Of a DNA stretch of 9,590 nt, positions 1 through 7,581 are shown one piece after another. Within the stretch, counting starts at the first letter, position 1, and every line of letters begins with the position of its first letter. The notes beneath the pieces are model-generated. The model did not search any database and was not told where the DNA came from. It was given only the letters and a program-made list of their open reading frames with translations. The stretch comes from an uncultured Pseudomonadota bacterium (lineage in GTDB: Bacteria; Lernaellota; Lernaellaia; Lernaellales; Lernaellaceae), in assembly GCA_937967875.1 (NCBI GenBank), contig CALBTQ010000484.1, forward strand, positions 1 through 9,590, given 5' to 3'. Made by a program: the position numbers and the translations under genes.

Positions 1-33
1 ACCCTCTTTCCCTACACGACGCTCTTCCGATCT
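1..33 (+). other. Illumina adapter remnant (sequencing artefact)
   Basis: The first 33 bases match the 33-base Illumina TruSeq/universal read-1 adapter ending in GCTCTTCCGATCT. The one difference is position 3, where this sequence has C and the adapter, as I recall it, has A. Genomic sequence starts at base 34, where an open PilZ-like reading frame begins directly. This is leftover library sequence at a contig end and should be masked. No gene start or regulatory signal should be called in it. Confidence 0.97.
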
Positions 34-287
34 TTCGCGTCCGGCGATGTCATTCGTTTGGAGTTCGTGCTGCAAACCTATCCGCCGCGACCGATCATCA
101 CGCTGGCCGAAGTGCTGCGTGTCGACAAGCAGGACCCGGCTTGGAGCAGCGAGAAAACCAACCGCGTCGCCGTGAAGTTCATCGATCTGGATTCGAGCGA
201 TCGCGACCGGATCGTCAAACGCGTTTTCGATGTCCAACGCATGTTGCTTCGCCGCAACAAGGAAGCCATCCAAGCGGGCGGTAAAAA

Positions 288-291
<4 letters not shown>
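34..291 (+). CDS. PilZ-domain protein, 3' fragment (5' end missing)
   Basis: The frame is open from base 34, right after the adapter, to the TGA at 289-291, giving 85 residues. A TTG at 58 could be read as a start, but it would cut into the domain, so the gene is taken as 5'-truncated by the contig end. The visible part matches the C-terminal half of a PilZ beta-barrel: a GDVIRLEF strand, then a polar stretch, ITLAEVLRV, the NRVAVKFIDL strand (compare the G-V-x-F-x-D-L pattern of PilZ proteins), and a closing helix DRDRIVKRVFDVQRMLLRR. PilZ domains bind cyclic di-GMP through an N-terminal RxxxR and a D/NxSxxG motif. Both would lie in the missing part, so ligand binding cannot be judged. The stop overlaps the GTG start of the next regulator gene (GTGA), which suggests translational coupling. 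Link to flagellar control is by context. Low sequence signal makes the family call good but not certain. Confidence 0.72.
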
Positions 292-1667
<1,376 letters not shown>

Positions 1668-1727
1668 CCTTTTTTTGACTGTTTTTCTCCCGCAAGCATT
1701 ACTGTTAACCGTGGAAGCGTCAAATAT

Positions 1728-1739
1728 ATGACGAGTCAT
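1728..1739. promoter_or_regulatory. Short inverted repeat, possible activator site
   Basis: ATGAC-GA-GTCAT has perfect 5-bp arms around a 2-bp centre. It is centred about 109 bp upstream of the start predicted from the sigma-54 promoter at 1817-1832, a normal distance for an NtrC-family enhancer site. It is short enough to arise by chance, and no second perfect copy was seen at the flgC promoter. Confidence 0.3.
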
Positions 1740-1761
1740 GGCGACCCAGGCAGGCGCTTGC

Positions 1762-1792
1762 TGAGAAAATCTCATGAAAAATCAAGTAAATA
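1762..1792. promoter_or_regulatory. Candidate enhancer/IHF-like region upstream of the TPR operon promoter
   Basis: TGAGA-AAA-TCTCA (1762-1774) is an inverted repeat with 5-bp arms. AATCAA-N4-ATA (1780-1792) follows and matches the IHF consensus WATCAA-N4-TTR except for one base. Activator site, then IHF bend, then the -24/-12 promoter is the usual order at sigma-54 promoters. The block also aligns without gaps to 6659-6689 upstream of the flgC promoter (19 of 31 bases by eye), at nearly the same distance from the GG element. This is suggestive rather than proven. Confidence 0.35.
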
Positions 1793-1816
1793 TAGCTTTT
1801 GCTTTTTCCGCCTTCT

Positions 1817-1832
1817 CGGCATATACCTTGCT
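1817..1832 (+). promoter_or_regulatory. Sigma-54 (-24/-12) promoter for the TPR-kinase-RR2 operon
   Basis: CGGCAT-ATACC-TTGCT fits the TGGCACG-N4-TTGCW sigma-54 consensus. The GG (1818-1819) and GC (1830-1831) are exactly 10 bases apart, as required. Mismatches are at the less critical first T and the CG after GGCA. Transcription is predicted to start near 1843, leaving about 33 bases before the TTG start at 1876. The core GGCAT-N5-TTGCTA also occurs at 6718-6733. Activation would need an NtrC-type protein, and RR1 just upstream is the obvious candidate. Confidence 0.72.
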
Positions 1833-1860
1833 ATAGAAGGATGCGACGTGGTCCAAGTGA

Positions 1861-1867
1861 AGGAAGG
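1861..1867 (+). promoter_or_regulatory. Ribosome binding site supporting a TTG start
   Basis: AGGAAGG lies 8 bases before the TTG at 1876. The nearest in-frame ATG (1888) would be 20 bases away and has no closer Shine-Dalgarno sequence. This favours the TTG, which adds four residues (MTRI) to the signal peptide. Confidence 0.6.
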
Positions 1868-1875
1868 CGTGTGGT

Positions 1876-3996
1876 TTGACCCGGATTATGGCAAAAAATC
1901 GCAATAATTTGACGCTGCTGCTCGTGCTCGCGGCGATTTTATTGCCGACCTTTGCCGCCGCGCAGAACGTGCCGCCACAACAGGAGCGCAAACTTCTCGC
2001 TTTTGAAACCGTCTTCCATGAAATCGTTTTGCCGTCCGAAACCGCGGCGATCATCCGTGAAGCCGGATTCGCCCAGGTCATCACCATGCTGCACGACGAC
2101 CAACCGGTGCAGGCGCTAAATGATGCGTTTTTGATGGCCCTGCGGCATCCGGCGCTGTGGTCGGTGCCCGCATTTCACCTGTTGGTCGCCGAATGCTATT
2201 TCCGCATCGGGTTGGAAGTGCCGGTGTTTCAGTACAAATACGCCAAGCCGATTTACGACATGCTTGTCCGCCGTTACCCGCGTTGGGAAAACCAGCCGCT
2301 GGTGCTGTTCCGCCTGGCCACGCTCAACGACCGTCAAGGTTTTGTCTATGATGCGGAAGCGGAGTACGGTCTGTTGATCGACTGGTATCCGGGCGATCCG
2401 CTGGCCGATCACGCGCGGTTGGGTTTGATCATGTCGCAGTTGCGCGCCGGCGAACTGCGCGATTCGGAAAAGATGGACGAAGAAGTGCTTAACACCGCGA
2501 AAGACGCGCAGATTATCTATCATGCCTCGCTGGGACTGGCGATCGCGCAATTCCGCATGCAGCGCTACAAAGATGCGCTGGCGGTGTTCGAGAGGTCGAT
2601 CAACTGGCCGGAGGATCTGGAATTCCTCGAGGACTACGAGTTGTTCACCTTGGGCGAAGTGCTTCTGGTGCACAAAAAATACGAGCGGGCGATGATGGCG
2701 TTCAGCATCTATCTCAAGCGCTTTCCCAACGGCGACGACGCGCCGACCAGTTCGTTGTTCATCGCCGAAGATGCGCAGCGCAATCAGCAGTACAAAGACG
2801 CGCTCGAGCGTTACCTCGATTTGGTGAACAAGCATCCCGAAACGTTCGCGGGCGTCAAAGCCAAGTTCCAGCTGGCCGAATTGCGCCTGCTGGCTTTTCC
2901 CGACAAGGCCGACTTGGAGACCGAAAAACTGCTGCGCGAAGTGCGCGATCAGAACGATTATCGCGAGCTCAACCAGATCGCGGCGTTGTTGTTGGGTCGC
3001 TACTACCTGACGATCGGGCGGCCGTTGGCGGCGATCGAGGACTTGATGGATGTCTTCGACAATCCGGAAGACGTGGCTTATGCCAGCAACGCCTTGAACA
3101 TGATGCTCAGCGGTTTTTCGATGATCATGGCCGGTAAGCGCGACGATCCGATGTACATCGCCAAGGTTTTCATCCGCTATCGGCCGTACCTGGATGTGCC
3201 CGCCATGCCCCTGGCCATGTACAATGAACTGGGCGAACTGTTCAATCAAAATTTATTGGCCGACACGCTCTTGTCGATCGCGCAGGATAATCCGTTGGCC
3301 GAAACCTATCCGACGCAGGCGATGATGTTCCGTGCGCGGGCCTATGCCTTGCGCGGCGACGCAAAAAATGCCGTTGCTCAGTGCCGCACGCTGCTGGAGG
3401 CCACCGACAAGAAACAACAGGATACGCTCGATCCGCTGCGGCACGAGGCGCATTTGCTATGGGCGTGGCTGGATAGCGACCGGGGCTTTTTGCGGCGGGC
3501 GCTGCGTCAACTGGCGCTGGCCGGCGCGGAGGCGGTCGATCCGGTCGAGAAAGCCACGTTGGCTTTGGAGATGGGGCTGATTCTGTTGAAGGACAAAGCG
3601 CCCGAAGCGGCGACCGAAAGCCTGAGCAACGCGGCCAATTTGTACGGCCCGCCCAACGAAAACGACGGCCTCAATGCCAAGCGGGCCGAGGTTTACTTCC
3701 ATTTGGGCGACGCGTTGTATCGCGCCAAGCGGTATCAGGAGGCGCGCAACAATTTCGATCTTTACCTGCAACTGGCGTTGCCGGACGACCGGTTGACCCA
3801 CATGGCCAAGATTCGCCGCTCACAGGCCATCCTTGCCGCCGGCGAGAAACTGACCGAACCCGAACAGACCGGTGAACCGGCGCAGCCGAAATGGTTTTGG
3901 CCGCGCAGCGAATGGTCTTATAATGATTACTTGGTGTGGCAGCAGAAAAACAAGACGCGCTTTGGCGATACACCGGACTGGGAGACTTTGCCATGA
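1876..3996 (+). CDS. Exported TPR-repeat protein in a flagellar regulatory operon
   Basis: The product has 706 residues. The N-terminus looks like a Sec signal peptide: basic residues (R3, K7, R9), a hydrophobic core (about 12-26), and AAA|Q as a likely cleavage point after A29. There is no lipobox cysteine and no other obvious membrane segment, so a periplasmic location is inferred. The rest is mostly paired helices of TPR type. Examples lie near 141-172, 215-249, 254-286, 292-320 and 605-637, with patterns such as YKDALAVFER, YERAMMAFSIYL and GDALYRAKRYQEARNNFDLYL. The C-terminal 36 residues differ and are aromatic-rich (W673, W675, W680, W688, W702), suggesting a binding tail. The gene follows a sigma-54 promoter and its stop overlaps the kinase start (ATGA). 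No enzyme motif was seen. Candidate roles are a periplasmic motor scaffold comparable to PflA/PflB of Campylobacter, or a sensor partner of the kinase. Both are hypotheses. TTG start chosen from the ribosome site; ATG 1888 is the alternative. Confidence 0.85.
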   Translation: MTRIMAKNRNNLTLLLVLAAILLPTFAAAQNVPPQQERKLLAFETVFHEIVLPSETAAIIREAGFAQVITMLHDDQPVQALNDAFLMALRHPALWSVPAFHLLVAECYFRIGLEVPVFQYKYAKPIYDMLVRRYPRWENQPLVLFRLATLNDRQGFVYDAEAEYGLLIDWYPGDPLADHARLGLIMSQLRAGELRDSEKMDEEVLNTAKDAQIIYHASLGLAIAQFRMQRYKDALAVFERSINWPEDLEFLEDYELFTLGEVLLVHKKYERAMMAFSIYLKRFPNGDDAPTSSLFIAEDAQRNQQYKDALERYLDLVNKHPETFAGVKAKFQLAELRLLAFPDKADLETEKLLREVRDQNDYRELNQIAALLLGRYYLTIGRPLAAIEDLMDVFDNPEDVAYASNALNMMLSGFSMIMAGKRDDPMYIAKVFIRYRPYLDVPAMPLAMYNELGELFNQNLLADTLLSIAQDNPLAETYPTQAMMFRARAYALRGDAKNAVAQCRTLLEATDKKQQDTLDPLRHEAHLLWAWLDSDRGFLRRALRQLALAGAEAVDPVEKATLALEMGLILLKDKAPEAATESLSNAANLYGPPNENDGLNAKRAEVYFHLGDALYRAKRYQEARNNFDLYLQLALPDDRLTHMAKIRRSQAILAAGEKLTEPEQTGEPAQPKWFWPRSEWSYNDYLVWQQKNKTRFGDTPDWETLP

Positions 3997-5234
3997 CGGA
4001 CCCCGAAAAGAGGGCCGCGCGCGCCGATATCGATCCGGACCTGCTGATCGAGGCGTTTGAGAAATTCACGCTGACCAGCAAGGCCATCGAAAAGGCGTAC
4101 AACGACTTGCAGGAGCGGGTCGATCAGCTCAATCTCGAGCTGGAAAAAAAGAACGAGGAATTGTCCGTGCAATTGGAAACCACCCAACGGGTGAGCGACC
4201 AGTTGACGGATGTGTTGGAAAGCCTCCACCTTGCGGTGGTGGTTTTCGACGGAAAGGGCCAGGTGGTCCGGCTGAACCATGCGGCACAAACTTTGTTCGG
4301 CTGTGACCAGAAGCAAATCGTCGGCCAGGATATGGAACAGTTGTTTTCCCTCCGTTTCCAGGGGATGCCGGGGTTGGGGGACCTCTTGCATTCGACAACC
4401 TTGATTCCCGAAACCGAGATCGGCGACGCCGACGCGCCGCACCCGTTGGTCCTGCGGGTGTCCACGCACAAGATGCGCGGCGTCAGTGAGCAGGGCGAGG
4501 GGACAATCTTGCTGGCCGAGGACGTTACCGGACAGGTTGTCCGCCGACGCGAAGCGTTGCGCACCGACCGGCTGGCGGCGATGGGTGAGATGGCCGTGCA
4601 GATCGTCCATGAAATTCGCAACCCGATGGGCTCGATCGAACTGTTCGCCAGCATGCTCAAACGCGATCTGGCCGATCAGCCGGAGCACGCCGACCTGGCG
4701 CGCAAGGTGCAGGAAGGCATCAAGGGCCTCAATTACGTCATCGGCAATCTGCTGTCGTTCGCCAAGGGCGCCGATCCGGTGATGGAGTCGACCGACATGC
4801 AGGAACTGGTCGACAAGACGCTGAGCGATCTGGAGCATCAACTGACGCGACAGAAGATCGAAGTGGTGCGCGCATTGGCGCCCGACGCTTCGTTCATGCG
4901 CGTGGATCCGGAGTTGTGGCGGCAGGTGCTGCTCAACCTCATTCTCAACGCGGTGCAGGCGATGCCCGATGGCGGCCGTCTGACCATCGCCAGCCGGCGC
5001 GGGGGCGAAACCGGCAACGGTGCGGCGGTCGCGTTTTCGGTGGCCGACACCGGCGTGGGGATGAGCGGCGAGGTGCGCGAGCGGGTATTCCATCCGTTTT
5101 TCACCACCAAGGATCGCGGCACCGGCCTGGGCCTGGCGCTGGTGCATAACATCGTCAAAGCGCACGGCGGGTCGATCGGCGTGGAGAGTGCGATCGGTGA
5201 AGGAACCACGTTTATCATTACGTTGCAGGAGTAG
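3993..5234 (+). CDS. Soluble PAS-domain sensor histidine kinase, FlrB/FleS/FlgS-like
   Basis: The product is a 413-residue kinase that autophosphorylates and should pass phosphate to RR2, encoded next. It has a helical, coiled-coil-like N-terminus (about 27-75), a PAS-like domain (about 75-180), and a HisKA dimerisation helix with H206 in VHEIRNP. The ATPase domain has an N box around N315/N319, G1 DTGVGM (352-357), F box FHPFFTTK (366-373) and G2 GTGLGLAL (376-383). All catalytic motifs look intact. There is no signal peptide or membrane helix, so it is cytoplasmic, as are FlrB, FleS and Campylobacter FlgS. The ATG at 3993 is chosen because it overlaps the TPR gene stop (ATGA) with a GGGAG-like site upstream. 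An upstream GTG at 3936 would extend the protein into the TPR gene without domain support. The stimulus is unknown: the PAS domain may bind a ligand, or an assembly state of the basal body may be read. Confidence 0.93.
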   Translation: MTDPEKRAARADIDPDLLIEAFEKFTLTSKAIEKAYNDLQERVDQLNLELEKKNEELSVQLETTQRVSDQLTDVLESLHLAVVVFDGKGQVVRLNHAAQTLFGCDQKQIVGQDMEQLFSLRFQGMPGLGDLLHSTTLIPETEIGDADAPHPLVLRVSTHKMRGVSEQGEGTILLAEDVTGQVVRRREALRTDRLAAMGEMAVQIVHEIRNPMGSIELFASMLKRDLADQPEHADLARKVQEGIKGLNYVIGNLLSFAKGADPVMESTDMQELVDKTLSDLEHQLTRQKIEVVRALAPDASFMRVDPELWRQVLLNLILNAVQAMPDGGRLTIASRRGGETGNGAAVAFSVADTGVGMSGEVRERVFHPFFTTKDRGTGLGLALVHNIVKAHGGSIGVESAIGEGTTFIITLQE

Positions 5235-5242
5235 GAGACACG

Positions 5243-6613
5243 ATGGCCACGGGTAAGGAATGGATGCTGGTTGCTGATGACGATCCCTCGATGCGCGAGG
5301 CGCTGGGCATGTCCATCGGCCGCATGGGCTATGCGGTCGACCTGGCCGAAAACGGCCGTCAGGCGCTGGACCTGCTGGGCAGACGCACTTACCGCATGTT
5401 GGTCACCGATGTGAAAATGCCGCAGATGGACGGCATGGACCTGCTGCGCAACACGCGCGAACAGTATCCGGACATGCCCGTGCTGGTCATTACCGGTTAC
5501 GGCACGATCGCCGGGGCGGTCGAGGCGATGAAGCATGGCGCGGCCGATTACGTTGTGAAGCCGTTTTCGGTCGAGGTGCTCGAGCAGGCGATCAACGACT
5601 GTCTGGCCGATATGGACGAGCCGACCGGCTCGATCCGCGATGCCCGCGGCGAACAACTGCAGATCATTACCCGCAATCCGCGGATGCTCAAGCTGCTCAA
5701 GATCGCGCGCCGGGTCGCCACGTCCGACGCGACCATTTTGATTCAGGGCGAAAGCGGCACCGGCAAAGAGGTCGTCGCGCGCCTGGTGCACGAGGAAAGC
5801 AAACGCGCCGGCGGACCATTCATCGCCGTCAACTGCGCGGCCTTGCCCGAACATCTGTTGGAAAGCGAACTGTTCGGCCACGAAAAAGGCGCGTTTACCG
5901 GCGCAGCGGCGAAAAAGGAAGGCAAGTTCGAGCTGGCCGACAAAGGCACGCTGCTGCTGGACGAAATCGGCGAAATGGCCATGCCGTTGCAAGCCAAGCT
6001 GCTGCGCGTGCTGCAGGAACGCAAAATCGACCGCGTCGGCGGCGGCATGCCCATTCCCATCGACATTCGCGTGGTCGCCACGACCAACGCCGATCTGCGC
6101 GCTCTGGTCGAAAAGGGCGATTTCCGCGAGGACCTGTACTATCGCCTCGCGGTGATTCCGCTGGAGTTGCCGCCGTTGCGCGAACGCCCGGAGGACATCG
6201 ATCCGCTGGTCGACTTTTTCCTGGACATGTTCGGCGAGAGCCGGCAGATCAGCCCCGAAGCGCGCGACGCCATCCAGCGTCATCCGTGGAAGGGCAATGT
6301 GCGCGAACTGCGCAACGTGGTCGAACGGGCCGCCCTGCTGGCCGGCGACGAGCCGATCGAGATGGAGCACCTGGCGCTCGAAGGCAAGCTCGGTGAGGCC
6401 AAAGCGGCGACGACGACCGGCGATTTTTCCGGCCGCAACTTGCGCGATGTGGAGCGCCGCACCATTCTGGCCGTGCTGGCCGAACAGGGCGGCAATCGCA
6501 CCAAGACGGCCGAGGTGCTCGGAATTTCGATTCGCACGCTGCGCAACAAGCTCAATGAATATGCCCTCGAGGGCTTTGATTTCCCGAAAGGGGGGGACAG
6601 TGTTACCGATTAA
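5243..6613 (+). CDS. Sigma-54-dependent flagellar response regulator (RR2), FlrC/FleR/FlgR-like
   Basis: The product has 456 residues and complete NtrC-type architecture. The receiver (about 6-120) has D12-D13, phospho-acceptor D56 in VTDVKMP, T84 and K106. The AAA+ domain (about 140-365) has Walker A GESGTGKE (169-176), GAFTGA (216-221), Walker B LLLDEIGE (237-244), FREDLYYRL (294-302) and WKGNVREL (349-356). The Fis-type helix-turn-helix (about 415-442) contains TAEVLGISIRTLRNKLNEY, which resembles the FlrC/FleR type (GIS-RTLR-KL). The start is ATG with AGGAG (5233-5237) five bases upstream, and the gene lies 8 bases after the kinase stop, so the two are a cognate pair. By analogy with FlrBC/FleSR, phosphorylated RR2 would activate middle flagellar genes. 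The flgC sigma-54 promoter lies just downstream and is the most obvious target. Its recognition helix differs from that of RR1, so the two regulators probably bind different sites. Confidence 0.95.
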   Translation: MATGKEWMLVADDDPSMREALGMSIGRMGYAVDLAENGRQALDLLGRRTYRMLVTDVKMPQMDGMDLLRNTREQYPDMPVLVITGYGTIAGAVEAMKHGAADYVVKPFSVEVLEQAINDCLADMDEPTGSIRDARGEQLQIITRNPRMLKLLKIARRVATSDATILIQGESGTGKEVVARLVHEESKRAGGPFIAVNCAALPEHLLESELFGHEKGAFTGAAAKKEGKFELADKGTLLLDEIGEMAMPLQAKLLRVLQERKIDRVGGGMPIPIDIRVVATTNADLRALVEKGDFREDLYYRLAVIPLELPPLRERPEDIDPLVDFFLDMFGESRQISPEARDAIQRHPWKGNVRELRNVVERAALLAGDEPIEMEHLALEGKLGEAKAATTTGDFSGRNLRDVERRTILAVLAEQGGNRTKTAEVLGISIRTLRNKLNEYALEGFDFPKGGDSVTD

Positions 6614-6637
6614 GGGGCAGACTTTTCCCATACCGGG

Positions 6638-6697
6638 TGAGGAGCGGAAAAACTCGCCTGAGGAAAAAGGTTGTAAAATCATAGCGATAGGTCCTCA
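6638..6697. promoter_or_regulatory. TGAGGA repeats upstream of the flgC promoter, candidate activator sites
   Basis: TGAGGA occurs at 6638-6643 and again at 6659-6664, exactly 21 bp apart, so both copies face the same side of the helix. The inverted form TCCTCA is at 6692-6697. The three copies are centred near -102, -81 and -48 relative to the predicted start at 6743, in the range used by NtrC-type activators. The block 6659-6689 resembles 1762-1792 at the other sigma-54 promoter. No clear terminator for the upstream operon was found here, so read-through into flgC is possible. Confidence 0.35.
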
Positions 6698-6716
6698 AAT
6701 GCTCAGACGTGATGAT

Positions 6717-6732
6717 TGGCATCATGATTGCT
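6717..6732 (+). promoter_or_regulatory. Sigma-54 (-24/-12) promoter for flgC-fliE-fliF-fliG
   Basis: TGGCAT-CATGA-TTGCT matches the sigma-54 consensus TGGCACG-N4-TTGCW at all fixed positions except the weak CG. GG (6718-6719) and GC (6730-6731) have the required 10-base spacing. The predicted start is near 6743, giving a leader of about 42 bases that includes AAGGAG (6773-6778) before the flgC ATG. Together with the upstream NtrC-type regulator this is strong evidence for sigma-54 control of the basal-body operon. Confidence 0.82.
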
Positions 6733-6784
6733 ACTTCCGGGGTACGGACGGACAAGCCATCTGTGACCCGAGAAGGAGACGAGC

Positions 6785-7216
6785 ATGGCCCTCATGAATG
6801 TCATGGAAATTGCTTCGAGCGGTTTGCAAGCCCAGCGCCTGCGCATGCAGATCGTTTCGAGCAACCTGGCCAACATCAACACCACCAAGGGGCCGGGAGG
6901 AGAACCCTATCGCCGCATGGCGCCGGTTTTCGAATCGGTGGAAATCGGCAACGATTTCCAGAATTCCCTCGACGAACAGCGCAAGCTGTACGGTGTGGCC
7001 GTGAACAAGGTGGCCGACGACAGCCGCGATCCGCTGCTGGTTTACGATCCGGATCATCCGGACGCGGACGCGCGCGGTTTCGTGGCGATGCCCAACATCA
7101 ATCTTGTCGAGGAAATGACCGATTTAATGAATGCGGCGCGTAGTTATGAAGCGAACTTGGCCACGATGCAGACGGCCAAGAACATGGCCAAACAGGCGCT
7201 TGGCCTCGGTCGGTAG
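6785..7216 (+). CDS. flgC: Flagellar basal-body proximal rod protein FlgC
   Basis: The product has 143 residues, a typical FlgC length. FlgC is a rod subunit exported by the flagellar type III system, so a cleaved signal peptide is not expected and none is seen. The N-terminal helix has the rod/hook-family pattern ending SSNLANINT (25-33). GPGGEPYRR (36-44) follows, then the FlgC-typical VYDPDHPDADARGFVAMPNI (86-105, with Y87, P89 and P92) and the C-terminal helix starting MTDLMNAARSYEANL, which pairs with the N-terminal one in the rod. The ATG is preceded by AAGGAG (6773-6778) at a 6-base spacing. It is the first gene after the sigma-54 promoter. flgB, its usual upstream partner, is not between 6614 and 6784, a gap too short to hold it. 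Confidence 0.95.
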   Translation: MALMNVMEIASSGLQAQRLRMQIVSSNLANINTTKGPGGEPYRRMAPVFESVEIGNDFQNSLDEQRKLYGVAVNKVADDSRDPLLVYDPDHPDADARGFVAMPNINLVEEMTDLMNAARSYEANLATMQTAKNMAKQALGLGR

Positions 7217-7219
7217 GAG
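7215..7219 (+). promoter_or_regulatory. Ribosome binding site deciding the fliE start
   Basis: AGGAG overlaps the flgC stop codon and lies 6 bases before the ATG at 7226. An in-frame GTG at 7223 would leave only 3 bases, which is too close, so the ATG is preferred. Confidence 0.65.
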
Positions 7220-7225
7220 TAGGTG

Positions 7226-7543
7226 ATGAAAGACATCACACTTGACGCAAAACTCCGCGCCCTCGAAGTGCTGCAGCCCAAGCCGCAGACGGCGGTGAAG
7301 AAAGCCGAGGGCGAGGAGCAGGGACCCAGTTTCAACGAGGTCCTCAAGAAGGCGATCGCGGAAGTCAGCGGCCTGGAGAAAGATGCGGACCGGCAGGTCC
7401 TCGAATTGGCCGCGGGCAAGGCGACCAACATTCATGAGGCCATGCTGGCCCTGCAGAAAGCGGACATCTCCTTCAAAATGCTGATGGAGATCCGCGACAA
7501 GATCATCAGTGCGTACAATGAAATAATGCGGATGTCTGTGTAA
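7226..7543 (+). CDS. fliE: Flagellar hook-basal body complex protein FliE
   Basis: The product has 105 residues, close to the usual FliE size. FliE is thought to join the MS ring (FliF) to the proximal rod and is exported early by the flagellar type III system. The N-terminal 30 residues are polar and variable. The conserved part is PSFNEVLKKAIAEVSGL (34-50), followed by the FliE signature region with NIHEAMLALQKADISFKML (68-86) and a final helix EIRDKIISAYNEIMRM (88-103). Position between flgC and fliF is the standard order. The gene lies 9 bases after flgC when the ATG is used, and 38 bases before fliF, with no promoter or hairpin seen in that gap. Confidence 0.94.
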   Translation: MKDITLDAKLRALEVLQPKPQTAVKKAEGEEQGPSFNEVLKKAIAEVSGLEKDADRQVLELAAGKATNIHEAMLALQKADISFKMLMEIRDKIISAYNEIMRMSV

Positions 7544-7581
7544 ATCCCTATCGTCCGTCCAAATGAAAGGGAAGGGTACAG

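Noticed and set aside
58..60. TTG as the true start of the PilZ gene
   Set aside because: The frame is open back to base 34 with residues that fit the PilZ strand (GDVIR), and a start at 58 would remove most of the domain.
1749..1762. Second sigma-54-like site, AGGCAGG followed by TTGCT
   Set aside because: The GG-GC spacing is 9 bases rather than the required 10. The element at 1817-1832 has correct spacing and a better position.
3936..3992. Upstream GTG start for the kinase
   Set aside because: The added 19 residues overlap the TPR gene and show no domain. The ATG at 3993 has an ATGA overlap and a ribosome site.
4838..6682. Long open frame of 614 codons on the minus strand
   Set aside because: It lies antisense to the kinase and RR2, whose motifs are all intact. 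Its translation is rich in H, R, Q and A with no recognisable domain, as expected from the reverse strand of GC-rich genes.
6709..7143. Forward frame of 144 codons overlapping flgC
   Set aside because: It is out of frame with flgC, starts inside the sigma-54 promoter, and its translation has no recognisable pattern.
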